Shown piece after piece: positions 28,062 through 39,745 of a DNA stretch of 64,000 nucleotides (position 1 is its first letter; each line of letters begins with the position of its first letter). The notes under the pieces are model-generated. The model did not search any database and was not told the origin of the DNA. It saw only the letters and a list, made by a program, of their open reading frames with translations. The position numbers were made by a program, and so were the translations under genes. Origin of the DNA: Polaromonas sp. P2-4 (GTDB lineage: Bacteria; Pseudomonadota; Gammaproteobacteria; Burkholderiales; Burkholderiaceae_C); the NCBI GenBank assembly GCA_024703855.1, contig CP087965.1, forward strand, positions 2,534,001-2,598,000. Direction: 5' to 3'.

Positions 28062-28838
28062 GTAGAGGAGCTCACGGCAACCAAGACGGCCCTGTATCAA
28101 TCCAACAAGGAGCTCGAAGCCTTCTCGTATTCGGTCGCGCATGACTTACGTTCCCCCTTGAAATCCATTGACGGTTTCAGTCACTTGCTGCAAAAGGCGA
28201 TCAGCGGAGATACCGCGGACCGCTCGATGCACTACCTGGACCGAATACGCGCCGGTGTGAGGCAGATGAGTGAACTCACGGACGGCCTGCTATCGCTGGC
28301 CCAGGTGTCCCATACCCATCTGAAGGCCGAGCCGGTCGACCTCACGGCGATGGCCGAGCAGGTGCTGCATGACTGTCAGGAGCGGGATAGCGGGCGGACC
28401 GTGCAAGTCCATGTGGAACGCGATCTGACAGCCATCGGCGACCCCGCACTGCTGCGCCAGGTGATGGAAAACCTGCTCGCCAACGCCTGGAAGTTCACCG
28501 CCAATATCGCTACCCCGGAGATTGAAGTCGGACAATTACACGGCAACAACGAGACCGCGGTTTTTTTCGTCCGCGATAACGGCGCCGGCTTTGACATGGC
28601 TTATGCGGACAAACTGTTCGGTACATTCCAGCGCCTGCATACCTCGGAAGAGTTTGCCGGCACGGGGATTGGTCTGGCGACCTCGCACAGAATCATTTCC
28701 CGTCACGCTGGCCGTATCTGGGCCGAAGGGGCTGTGGGGCAAGGCGCCACATTTTTCTTCACGATACCGCCGGCCTCCCGGCAACACCTGCCCAGCGAAA
28801 GCTGCATCGACTCACAAGAAAACAGGCGCGCGCCATGA
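27543..28838 (+). CDS. Receiver-histidine kinase hybrid (REC-HisKA-HATPase)
   Basis: 431 residues. The N-terminal receiver has acidic LLIDDMP, the phospho-Asp in AFVDMRMPPGWDG and the Lys in LILKKPFDMIEIS. A coiled linker leads to HisKA (AFSYSVAHDLRSPLKSIDGF) and HATPase (ENLLANAWKF, FVRDNGAGFDM, GTGIGLATSHRI). There is no membrane segment, so it is cytoplasmic and probably receives phosphate from the preceding kinase. It starts 2 bp after that gene and overlaps the next by ATGA. Confidence 0.9.
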   Translation: MNPLQNRRILLIDDMPAIHEDFRKILVARPAARELDDVEAVLFGQAVPPPCGGFELDSAYQGPEGLAKVEASIQAGRPYAMAFVDMRMPPGWDGAETIERLWRVDPQMQIVICTAYSDRTWEKVLARLDVQDRLLILKKPFDMIEISQLARTLTAKWEMARQAALQMNSLEEAVEELTATKTALYQSNKELEAFSYSVAHDLRSPLKSIDGFSHLLQKAISGDTADRSMHYLDRIRAGVRQMSELTDGLLSLAQVSHTHLKAEPVDLTAMAEQVLHDCQERDSGRTVQVHVERDLTAIGDPALLRQVMENLLANAWKFTANIATPEIEVGQLHGNNETAVFFVRDNGAGFDMAYADKLFGTFQRLHTSEEFAGTGIGLATSHRIISRHAGRIWAEGAVGQGATFFFTIPPASRQHLPSESCIDSQENRRAP

Positions 28839-29353
28839 ACCCGCTGCAGAACCGGCGCATTTTGCTGATCGACGACATGCCCTCTATCCATGAGGACTTC
28901 CGCAAGATCCTCGCGGCCAAGCCAGTGGCGCACGAACTGGACGACATGGAGGCGGCCCTGTTCGGCCAAACCGCACAGCCTTCCAGCGACGGCTTCGAAC
29001 TGGACTCGGCCTACCAGGGACTCGAAGGGGTGGCCAAGGTCGAGGCCTCGGTTCAGGCCGGCCGCCCTTATGCTATGGCCTTTGTGGACATGCGCATGCC
29101 CCCAGGCTGGGACGGCGTGGAGACGATCGAGCGGCTCTGGCGCGTCGACCCGCAGGTGCAGATCGTGATCTGCACGGCCTACTCAGACTACCCCTGGGAG
29201 AAAGTGCTGGAGCTGCTGGACGTGCAGGACCGCCTGCTCATCCTCAAGAAGCCGTTCGACATGATCGAGATCAGCCAGTTGGCCAGAACGCTGACAGCCA
29301 AGTGGGAGCTGGCGCAGCAGGCGGCATTGCAGATGAACAGCCTGGAAGTGGCC
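28835..29353 (+). repeat. Receiver-domain duplication, copy 2
   Basis: Direct copy of 27543-28061, 1292 bp downstream and in the same orientation. It begins at the shared start MNPLQNRRILLIDDMP and ends at QMNSLE. Confidence 0.8.
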
Positions 29354-31234
29354 GTGCAGGAGCGCACCAAGGCCTTGCATGCCAGCGAATCGCAGTTGCG
29401 CCAGATCACGGACACCGTGCCGGCCTTGATCGCCTACATCGACGCTGAACAGCGCTTTCAGTTTCACAACCTGGCCTACGAAGAAAGCTTTGGCTTGAAG
29501 TACGAGCACATCCACGGCCGGACCCTGCGCGAGATGATGGGCGATGAGTTTTACGAAAAAGTGCGCCCCAAGGTCGAAGAAGCCTTGTCGGGCTACTCGG
29601 TGCAGTATGACCGCGTGCAGAAAAATGCGGACGGCCAGCTGCGCGACTACGTCATGAAGTACTTTCCGTGCTATGGCGAAAACGAGGATGAAGGCAAGGT
29701 GGTGGGCTTTTTCTCGCTGGGCACCGACGTGACGGAGTTCAAGCGCATCGACCGCATGAAGAGTGAATTTGTCTCGACCGTCAGCCACGAGCTGCGCACG
29801 CCGCTCACCTCCATCCGCGGTTCGCTGGGCCTGCTTACCGGTGGCGTTGCCGGAGAGCTGCCGGCCATGGCCAAGAACCTGGCCGGCATTGCCAGCATTA
29901 ACTGCGAACGCCTCATCAGGCTCATCAACGACATCCTTGACAGCGAAAAAATCGAGTCGGGCAAGATGCGCTTTGAGCTGCAGTCGCTGGAACTGCGGCC
30001 CCTGCTGGTGCAGGCCCTGGCGGCCAATGAGGGCTTTGCGGGGCAGCACAACGTCAAGCTGGCCCTCGATGCCCAGGCAGACGCGGTGATGGTCAACGTC
30101 GACAATGACCGGCTCAACCAGGTCATCACCAACCTGCTGTCCAATGCCGTGAAGTTTTCACCACCGGCGTCCTGCGTACACGTCAAGCTGCTGCACAACA
30201 ACGGGCGGGTCCGGGTTGAAGTGGCCGACAGCGGCCCCGGCATCCCCGAAGAGTTTCGCAAACGCATCTTCCAGAAATTCTCGCAGGCCGACTCGTCGGA
30301 TACCCGGCAAAAGGGCGGCACGGGCCTGGGCCTGAATATCTCGCGCGCCATCGTGGAGCACATGGGCGGCAGCATGGGCTTTACCACCGAGGCCGGTGTG
30401 GGGACCGTTTTCTACTTTGAACTGCCCGAAGCGATCGCACTGCAGGTTGAAGACCGAGACAGCGCCTCGCTGAGGCCCCTCATCCTGGTTTGCGAAGACG
30501 ACCTCGACATTGCGCGGCTGATCAACCTGATGCTTGAAAAAGGCGGCTTTGATTCGGACATGGTGCACAGCGCTGCGCAGGCGCTGCAACAGGTCACGCG
30601 CCGGCCTTACGCCGCCATGACGGTCGATCTGAACCTGCCCGACCAGGACGGCACCAGCCTGATTCATGCACTGCGCCGCGATGACCGCACGCGGGACCTG
30701 CCCATTGTGGTGGTCTCTGCAAGCGCTAAAGAAGGCGAACTCGAATTCAACACCCAGCCGCTCGCGGTTTCGACCTGGCTGGAAAAGCCTATCGACGAAA
30801 ACCTGTTGATCCTCAGTTTGCACGGCGCCATTGCCAACATGGCTGAAGGCAAACCGCGCATTCTGCATGTCGAGGACGACCTGGACACCCAGCGCATTGC
30901 CGCTACCATTGCCCAGGACTTCGCCACCTTTGAATTCGCCTGCACCCTGCTAGAGGCGCGGGACCAGCTGGCTAGCCATCACTACGATCTGGTGCTGCTC
31001 GACCTGACACTCAAAGACGGTTCGGGCTGGGAGCTGCTAAGCACCATCGAGGCGCTGAACCCCGCACCGCCGGTGGTGGTGTTTTCTGCAAGCGATGTGA
31101 ATATGGTGGAAGGCCAGCGCGCAGAAGCGGTGCTGGTGAAAGCCCACACCTCCAACGAGGAGCTGATCCGGACCTTGCAGCGGGTGCTCGACGAAAGCCT
31201 GTGGGGCACGATCCATCCACCCCTGAGTGCTTAG
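28835..31234 (+). CDS. Hybrid histidine kinase (REC-PAS-HisKA-HATPase-REC-REC)
   Basis: 799 residues without a frameshift. In order: receiver (1-~170, VDMRMPPGWDG), PAS (~195-300, LRQITDTVPALIAYIDAEQR), HisKA (~310-375, FVSTVSHELRTPLTSIRGSL), HATPase (~420-530, NLLSNAVKF, GGTGLGLNIS), receiver 2 (~550-660, MTVDLNLPDQDG) and receiver 3 (~675-790, LVLLDLTLKDGSG). It is cytoplasmic and has no output domain, so phosphate must pass to a regulator elsewhere. Last gene of the peroxidase operon, followed by a strong terminator. Confidence 0.9.
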   Translation: MNPLQNRRILLIDDMPSIHEDFRKILAAKPVAHELDDMEAALFGQTAQPSSDGFELDSAYQGLEGVAKVEASVQAGRPYAMAFVDMRMPPGWDGVETIERLWRVDPQVQIVICTAYSDYPWEKVLELLDVQDRLLILKKPFDMIEISQLARTLTAKWELAQQAALQMNSLEVAVQERTKALHASESQLRQITDTVPALIAYIDAEQRFQFHNLAYEESFGLKYEHIHGRTLREMMGDEFYEKVRPKVEEALSGYSVQYDRVQKNADGQLRDYVMKYFPCYGENEDEGKVVGFFSLGTDVTEFKRIDRMKSEFVSTVSHELRTPLTSIRGSLGLLTGGVAGELPAMAKNLAGIASINCERLIRLINDILDSEKIESGKMRFELQSLELRPLLVQALAANEGFAGQHNVKLALDAQADAVMVNVDNDRLNQVITNLLSNAVKFSPPASCVHVKLLHNNGRVRVEVADSGPGIPEEFRKRIFQKFSQADSSDTRQKGGTGLGLNISRAIVEHMGGSMGFTTEAGVGTVFYFELPEAIALQVEDRDSASLRPLILVCEDDLDIARLINLMLEKGGFDSDMVHSAAQALQQVTRRPYAAMTVDLNLPDQDGTSLIHALRRDDRTRDLPIVVVSASAKEGELEFNTQPLAVSTWLEKPIDENLLILSLHGAIANMAEGKPRILHVEDDLDTQRIAATIAQDFATFEFACTLLEARDQLASHHYDLVLLDLTLKDGSGWELLSTIEALNPAPPVVVFSASDVNMVEGQRAEAVLVKAHTSNEELIRTLQRVLDESLWGTIHPPLSA

Positions 31235-31286
31235 CGTGCTGTCCTGAAAATAGCTGCGATGTGAAATCGCGCAAACGCCCCCATAT

Positions 31287-31316
31287 AAAAAAAACGCGCC
31301 CGAAGGCGCGTTTTTT
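31287..31316. terminator. Bidirectional Rho-independent terminator
   Basis: The arms AAAACGCGCC and GGCGCGTTTT around a CGAA loop, with A and T runs on the two sides. It serves the kinase operon from the left and the partial gap copy from the right. Confidence 0.85.
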
Positions 31317-31334
31317 ATTGAAGGTGAAAGCGAA

Positions 31335-32795
<1,461 letters not shown>

Positions 32796-32979
32796 GCTGA
32801 GATTATCGACGCAGTGACAAGTATTGCTTATCAGTGTCCCTTGCCTTGATATGGTATAGACAAGACAATTTCTACCTCTGATGAAAGGCAATGCCTGTCT
32901 TATCACGCCCCAGAGCCACCCGTAGACTCGCCAACATCGCGTGCTTTCCACGCACCCCCAGAAAAGAGACTCCCACCCC

Positions 32980-34158
32980 ATGGACCCTGTTTTACCCGGC
33001 ATCCGCACCTTTGAAAAAGACATGGTGGCGTTGCGCCATCAGATCCATGCTCTCCCCGAGTTGGCTTATGAAGAATTCGCCACCAGCGATCTGGTGGCCA
33101 GCCGCCTGACCGAGTGGGGCTACACCGTGCACCGCGGGCTCGGCGGCACTGGCGTCGTGGGCACCCTGCAACGAGGCCAAAGCCGCCGTGCGATCGGCCT
33201 GCGCGCCGACATGGACGCCCTGCCCATTCACGAAACCACTGGCTTGCCCTACGCCAGCACGCTGCCCGGCAAGATGCACGCCTGCGGCCATGATGGTCAC
33301 ACCGCCATTCTGTTGGCGGCCGCCCGGCACTTGGCCGCCGAAGGCCAGTTCGATGGCACCCTGCACCTGATTTTCCAGCCCGCCGAAGAAGGTTTGGGCG
33401 GCGGCAAGAAGATGATCGAGGACGGGCTCTTCAAGCTGTTTCCTTGCGATGGGATTTTTGCGTTGCACAACATGCCCGGCTTTCCAGTGGGCCAGTTCGG
33501 CTTTCGCGCGGGCTCCTTCATGGCGTCGTCTGACACCGTCATCATCAAGGTGCAGGGAAAGGGCGGGCATGGTTCTGCGCCGCACCTGTCTGTGGACCCG
33601 GTGGTCGTGGCCGCGCATGTGGTGCTGAGCTTGCAAACGATTGTGGCTCGCCATGTCGACCCGCGGGACATGGCGGTCATCACCGTAGGAGCGATCCATG
33701 CGGGTGATGCGCCCAACGTCATTCCGGACAGTGTGGAGATGCGCCTGTCGGTGCGCGCCTACCGTCCCGAAGTGCGTGAGCTGCTGCGCCAACGCATCAC
33801 GGATGTGGTCAAGTCCCAGGCCGCCGCCCATGGCGCCAGGGCTGACATCGAGTACCGCTGGCGCTACCCGGCGCTTGTCAACGATGCCGCCAGCACCGAG
33901 TTCGCACGCCAAGTGGCGGTGGACTGGCTTGGTGAGGACGGGGTGATCGCTGACCTGCAACCGCTCACCGGCAGTGAAGACTTCTCCTTCATGCTGGAGC
34001 AGTGCGCGGGCTGCTACCTGATTATTGGCAACGGCGAGGGTGAAGGCGGGTGCATGGTGCACAACCCCGGCTATGACTTCAATGACGCATGCCTGCCCAT
34101 GGCCGCCACCTACTGGGTCAAACTGGTTGAACGTTTCCTGGCGGTGGCCGGGGCGTGA
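32980..34158 (+). CDS. M20 family amidohydrolase (hippurate hydrolase type)
   Basis: 392 residues with the M20D di-metal motifs: ADMDALPIHETTGLPY, HACGHDGHTAILL, FQPAEEGLGGGKKMI, FALHNMPG, and GSEDFSFMLE near the end. Such enzymes remove acyl or aryl groups from amino acids (hippurate, N-acetyl or IAA conjugates). The next gene encodes a substrate-binding protein, so uptake and hydrolysis of an N-acyl amino acid is the likely theme. The ATG at 32980 gives the family start RTFEKDMVALRHQIHALPE. The frame is intact. Confidence 0.9.
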   Translation: MDPVLPGIRTFEKDMVALRHQIHALPELAYEEFATSDLVASRLTEWGYTVHRGLGGTGVVGTLQRGQSRRAIGLRADMDALPIHETTGLPYASTLPGKMHACGHDGHTAILLAAARHLAAEGQFDGTLHLIFQPAEEGLGGGKKMIEDGLFKLFPCDGIFALHNMPGFPVGQFGFRAGSFMASSDTVIIKVQGKGGHGSAPHLSVDPVVVAAHVVLSLQTIVARHVDPRDMAVITVGAIHAGDAPNVIPDSVEMRLSVRAYRPEVRELLRQRITDVVKSQAAAHGARADIEYRWRYPALVNDAASTEFARQVAVDWLGEDGVIADLQPLTGSEDFSFMLEQCAGCYLIIGNGEGEGGCMVHNPGYDFNDACLPMAATYWVKLVERFLAVAGA

Positions 34159-34234
34159 GGCCCACAGCCGCACGATCTCACCCCATCGGCATAGCGCACT
34201 CTTTTTCTATCCATCTTGTCTGATTGACCAGCCC

Positions 34235-35235
34235 ATGAATACACCGTCCCTTAGCACTTTCCTCTCCCGCCGCCGTGCGGCAACTGCACTGGCAAGCTTG
34301 CTACTGTGCTCCGTGGTGCCATCGGCGATGGCCGACAGTGACTACCCGAATAAACCCATCAAACTCATCATTGGTTATCCGCCCGGCGGGTCTGTAGACC
34401 AGACCGGGCGCATCGTTGGGGAGGCCTTGGCCCGCAGGCTCAAAGGCACCATCGTGATTGAAAACCTTGGCGGTGCTGCCGGCACGATTGCCGCCCAGAA
34501 AGTGGTCAACAGTCCTGCCGATGGCTACACCGTGATGGTCGGCTCCAGCAACGAACTGGTGGCCACCGGCCTGGTCAACAAGGCACAAAAATACGATGCG
34601 CAAAGAGACATGACACCGATTGGCCTGATCGCAACGGCCCCGGTATTGCTGGTGGCCGGCCCCAAAGTGAACGTGAAAACACTGGCTGAATTCGTCGATG
34701 CCGTGAAGCGCAACCCTGGCAAGTTCAGCTATGGCAGCTCGGGTGTGGGCTCCACCTTGCACTTTGCCGGGGAGCTGATCAAGCAGCGTGCAGGCCTTTT
34801 CATGAGCCACATACCTTACCGTGGCGTGGCACCGCTGACCAACGATCTCGCGGGGGGAGCATCGAATTCGCGATTATGTCAACCACGGCAACGATTCCCT
34901 TCCTGCAAAGCGGCCGGCTCACCGCGCTGGGCGTGACCAGCAGCAAACGCGTGGACATCTTGCCCAACGTGCCTGCGCTGGGAGAGCACCCGTTACTCAA
35001 AGGCTATGACCTGAGCGGCTGGTTTGCCCTGATGGCCCCCAAAGGCCTGCCCGCACCCCTTGTGGCCCAGTTGAAGCAGGCGTTGCAAGAAACCCTACAG
35101 GACCCGGTGGTGCGCAAGAAACTTGAAGACGGCGGCTTTGTTGTTCCCCGTGCCACACAGGACTTGTCACGCCTGATGGCGGAGGAAACCACCAAATACG
35201 CGAAGCTGGTGCAGTTCGCAAAGATCACCGAATAG
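34235..35235 (+). CDS. Bug-family periplasmic substrate-binding protein (TctC-like), one frameshift
   Basis: About 333 residues after repair. A signal peptide (AATALASLLLCSVVPSAMA) leads to YPNKPIKLIIGYPPGGSVDQ, the classic Bug start, then GAAGTIAAQKVVNSPADGY. One missing G in the G run near 34851-34856 must be added to reach SIEFAIMSTTATIPFL. No TctA or TctB membrane genes are nearby, so it is an orphan binding protein as is frequent in Comamonadaceae and Bordetella. Cassette partner of the M20 amidohydrolase. Confidence 0.85.
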
Positions 35236-35252
35236 GCGGCTCCGTCGCGTTA

Positions 35253-36386
<1,134 letters not shown>

Positions 36387-36437
36387 TTAATACCAAAACT
36401 TCAAAACCTGTTTTGCCGAATAAAGTTCTATACGGCT

Positions 36438-38482
36438 TTATTTCTTCAACACCTTGCGCACAGTATCGGCCACGTTCTCTGGCGTGAAGCCAAAATGCTT
36501 GAACAGCACCGGGGCCGGGGCCGACTCGCCGTAGCTGTCGATACCGACCACGGCGGCACAGCCGTATTTCCACCAGCCGTCGGTCACGCCCATCTCAACT
36601 GCAATGCGTGGAATGCCTTCGGGCAGCACTTCGGACTTGTAGGCGGTTTTTTGCTTGTCGAAGGTGGTGGTGCTGGGCATGGAGACCACGCGCACCGCAA
36701 TCTTGTGGGCGGCCAGCAGCTCTTGCGCCTTCAATGCCAACTGCACTTCAGAGCCGGTGGCAATGATGACGGCCTGGGCTTTTTTGTTCAGCCCCACTTC
36801 GGCGGGTTCGGCCAGCACGTAAGCACCCTTGCTGATTTCACCGAGGTCGTTTTTCGGCGCATAAGGCAGGTTCTGGCGGCTCAGCAACAAAGCGGTGGGC
36901 TTGTTTTTGTTTTGCAGCGCCACGGCCCAGGCCACGGCGGTTTCGGCGGTGTCGCCCGGACGCCAGACGTCGAGGTTGGGAATCAGGCGCAGGCTGGCAG
37001 CGTGCTCGATCGACTGGTGCGTGGGGCCGTCTTCACCCAGGCCGATCGAGTCGTGCGTGAACACATGCACGACGCGCAGCTTCATCAGCGCGGCCATGCG
37101 GATGGCGTTGCGGCTGTAGTCGCTGAACGTCAAAAAGGTGCCGCCGTAAGGGATGTAACCGCCATGCAGCGCGATGCCGTTCATGATGGCGGCCATGCCG
37201 AATTCGCGCACGCCGTAGTTGATGTGGCGGCCACCGATTTTGTCGCCGTTGGCCGCTTCGCTCTGCACCACTTCGCCGTTCATGTCAAAGCGCAGGCTGG
37301 GCGTTGACTTGGTGTTGGTAAGGTTGGAGCCGGTCAGGTCGGCGGAGCCCGCCCAGCATCTCGGGCAGCCCGGCGGTGAAGGCTTCGAGAGCAATCTGCG
37401 AGGCCTTGCGCGACGCCACGGTTTCGGCCCGGGTGTGTGAGCCGATGACGGTGTCTACGGCCAGCTGCGAAAAGCGTTTGGGCAGTTCGCCCTTCATGCG
37501 GCGTGTGAGTTCCGCGGCCAGTTCTGGATGGGCGGCTTTGTAGGCGGTAAATTTCACGTCCCAGGCCGTCTCTGCGGCGAGACCGGCGGCCTTGGCGTCC
37601 CAGGCGTCATAGCTTTCCTTGGGAACTTCGAACGGGATGTGCGGCCAGTTCAGTTCGTCGCGTGTGAGCTGGATTTCTTCAGCGCCCAGTGGCTCGCCAT
37701 GGGCCTTGGCGGTGTTGGCGCGGTTCGGTGAGCCTTTGCCGATGTGGGTTTTGCAGACGATCAGCGTGGGCTTGTCGGTGCTCATTTTCGCGTCGGCAAT
37801 CGCGCTGGACACGGCTTCTGTGTCGTGCCCGTCGAGGGGGCCAATCACGTTCCAGCCGTAGGCGGCGAAGCGCAGCGGCGTGTTGTCGATAAACCAGGGC
37901 GCGACCTGGCCGTCAATCGAAATGCCGTTGTCGTCGTACAGGGCAATCAGCTTGCCCAGCTTCCACGCCCCCGCCAGCGCGGCGGCTTCGTGGCTGATGC
38001 CTTCCATCAGGCAGCCATCGCCCATGAAGACATAGGTGTGGTGGTCCACCACGCTGTGGTCTTCGCGGTTGAACTCCTTGGCCAGCAGCTTTTCCGCCAG
38101 CGCCATGCCGACCGCATTGGTCAGGCCCTGGCCGAGCGGGCCGGTGGTGGTTTCAACGCCGGGGGGTGTAGCCGTACTCGGGGTGGCCGGGGGTTTTGCT
38201 GTGCAGCTGGCGGAAGTTTTTCAGCTCACTCATCGGCAGCTTGTAGCCGGTCAGGTGCAGCAAGGCATAAATCAGCATGGAGCCATGGCCGTTGGACAGC
38301 ACGAAGCGGTCGCGGTCAAACCAGTGGGGGTTGTGCGGGCTGTGCTTGAGGTGCTGGCCCCACAGGGCCACGGCCATGTCGGCCATGCCCATGGGCGCGC
38401 CGGGGTGGCCTGAATTGGCTTGTTGAACGGCGTCCATCGCGAGTGCGCGTATCGCATTCGCCATCATTGGGGTGTTTGCCAT
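36438..38482 (-). CDS. tkt: Transketolase, two frameshifts
   Basis: About 680 residues after repair, the usual length. The start [20 protein letters not shown] leads to [19 protein letters not shown]. The thiamine-diphosphate motif [20 protein letters not shown] is followed by the pyrimidine domain with [20 protein letters not shown]. Extra bases in a C run near 38160 and a G run near 37352 break the frame. It exchanges two-carbon units in the pentose phosphate pathway. Probably in one operon with gap. The speD gene diverges from it across 122 bp. Confidence 0.95.
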
Positions 38483-38604
38483 GTAGGCTGCTCCGGGAGG
38501 GGGAAAGAGAGAGGAAGAGGGGGAAAACCCGACATTTTACAGTTTGGCCCCTGGCCGGGGGTTTGTTCTGGTTTCGGTCACGCGCATCGTCTAAAGTCTG
38601 GGGC

Positions 38605-38982
38605 ATGCAAGGTCTTCATCTCACAGCCGATCTCCACCACTGCCGCTGCGATGCGGCGTGGCTGACCAACGCGGCGAAATTAGGCGACTGGTGCGTGCAG
38701 GCGGTGCACGCCGTGGGTCTGCAGCCGGTCAACCAACTGTTTCACGCCTTCCCCGCCACAGCGCATGGCCCGGGGGGCATCACGGCCACCGTGCTGCTGG
38801 CCGAGTCGCATCTGTGCGTGCACACCTGGCCCGAACAAAAAGCCGTGACGCTGGATGTGTATGTCTGCAATTTCAGCGGCGACCACTCGGCCAAGGCGCG
38901 CGGGCTGATGCAGGCGCTGGTGGACCGCTTTGTGCCCGAATGGACCGAGCAACGCTCGCTGGACCGGGGAGATGGCGCGTGA
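38605..38982 (+). CDS. speD: S-adenosylmethionine decarboxylase proenzyme
   Basis: 125 residues, the prokaryotic short form. LLAESHLCVHTWPEQKAVTL contains the Glu-Ser cleavage site that yields the pyruvoyl group, and the following His. The decarboxylated product donates aminopropyl groups in spermidine synthesis. The start MQGLHLTADLHHC is typical. The stop overlaps the GTG of the next gene (GTGA), so the two are coupled even though their functions differ. Confidence 0.9.
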   Translation: MQGLHLTADLHHCRCDAAWLTNAAKLGDWCVQAVHAVGLQPVNQLFHAFPATAHGPGGITATVLLAESHLCVHTWPEQKAVTLDVYVCNFSGDHSAKARGLMQALVDRFVPEWTEQRSLDRGDGA

Positions 38983-39740
38983 ATAATGGCGCGGTGAACA
39001 GCACCGATATCCACGTCAAAGCCATGATCCTGGCCGCAGGTCGCGGCGAGCGCATGCGCCCGCTAACCGACAGCTGCCCCAAGCCGCTGCTGCAAGTGCG
39101 CGGGAAGCCGCTGATTGACTGGCACACCGAGGCACTGGCGCGCGGCGGCTTTAACGCGCTGGTCATCAACACCGCCTGGCTAGGCGCGCAGATTTCAAGC
39201 CATTTTAGCCTGCAGCCCAGGCAGGACGGGCGCAAGCAGCTATCAATTTCATACTCCCACGAGGCCGAAGACTTTGGCGGCGCGCTGGAAACGGCGGGCG
39301 GCATTGCGCGGGCGCTGCCGCAGTTAAGCGATGTTTTCTGGGTGCTGGCCGGTGATGTGTTTGCGCCCGGTTTTGAGTTTTCGCAAGCTGCCGTGAGCCG
39401 CTTTGTGGCCAGCGACAAGCTGGCCCACCTCTGGCTGGTGCCCAACCCCGACCACCACCCGCGCGGCGACTTTGGCCTGAGCGCAGATGGGCTGGCGCTG
39501 AACCTGCCGGCTGATGCTGCCGGGCCACGCTTTACCTACAGCACCATAGGCCTGTATCGCCAGGCGCTGTTCAAGGACTTGCCCTTTGGCAACCCGCAGG
39601 GCCTGAAAGCCGCGCTGGCACCGCTGTTGCGGGCTGCAATGGACAATCAGCGCGTGAGCGCCGAGTTGTATGAGGGCGCCTGGACCGATGTCGGAACACC
39701 GGCCCGCCTGGCTGAACTGAATCAAACCACCACGAACTAA
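38979..39740 (+). CDS. MurU-like sugar-phosphate nucleotidyltransferase with repeat-derived insert
   Basis: About 253 residues from the GTG at 38979, preceded by GGGGAG; ATG 39024 is an alternative. AMILAAGRGERMRPLTD and CPKPLLQVRGKPLIDW form the nucleotide-binding loop, LAGDVF holds the metal Asp and WTDVGTPARLAEL the C-terminal motif. It matches N-acetylmuramate-1-phosphate uridylyltransferase in the cell-wall recycling route. Residues encoded by 39191-39253 (ISSHFSLQPRQDGRKQLSIS) are translated from a dispersed repeat; against P. putida MurU as I recall it, this region is about eight residues longer. The frame is intact. Confidence 0.85.
   Translation: MNNGAVNSTDIHVKAMILAAGRGERMRPLTDSCPKPLLQVRGKPLIDWHTEALARGGFNALVINTAWLGAQISSHFSLQPRQDGRKQLSISYSHEAEDFGGALETAGGIARALPQLSDVFWVLAGDVFAPGFEFSQAAVSRFVASDKLAHLWLVPNPDHHPRGDFGLSADGLALNLPADAAGPRFTYSTIGLYRQALFKDLPFGNPQGLKAALAPLLRAAMDNQRVSAELYEGAWTDVGTPARLAELNQTTTN
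39191..39253 (-). repeat. Dispersed ~60 bp repeat, copy G, inside a coding gene
   Basis: On the minus strand it reads GATAGCTGCTTGCGCCCGT, then CTGGGCTGCAGGCTAAAATG. It is 63 bp, an exact multiple of three, and contains no stop in the host frame, so the host gene stays open. Confidence 0.75.
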
Positions 39741-39745
39741 AAGCC

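Noticed and set aside
27543..29353. Receiver duplication as an assembly artefact
   Set aside because: The copies differ at many positions, mostly silent, and each continues into a different, intact kinase.
36419..36442. Small AATAAAG/CTTTATT hairpin between tkt and gap as a terminator
   Set aside because: The stem is 7 bp and AT-rich and overlaps the tkt stop codon, so it is too weak to support a call.
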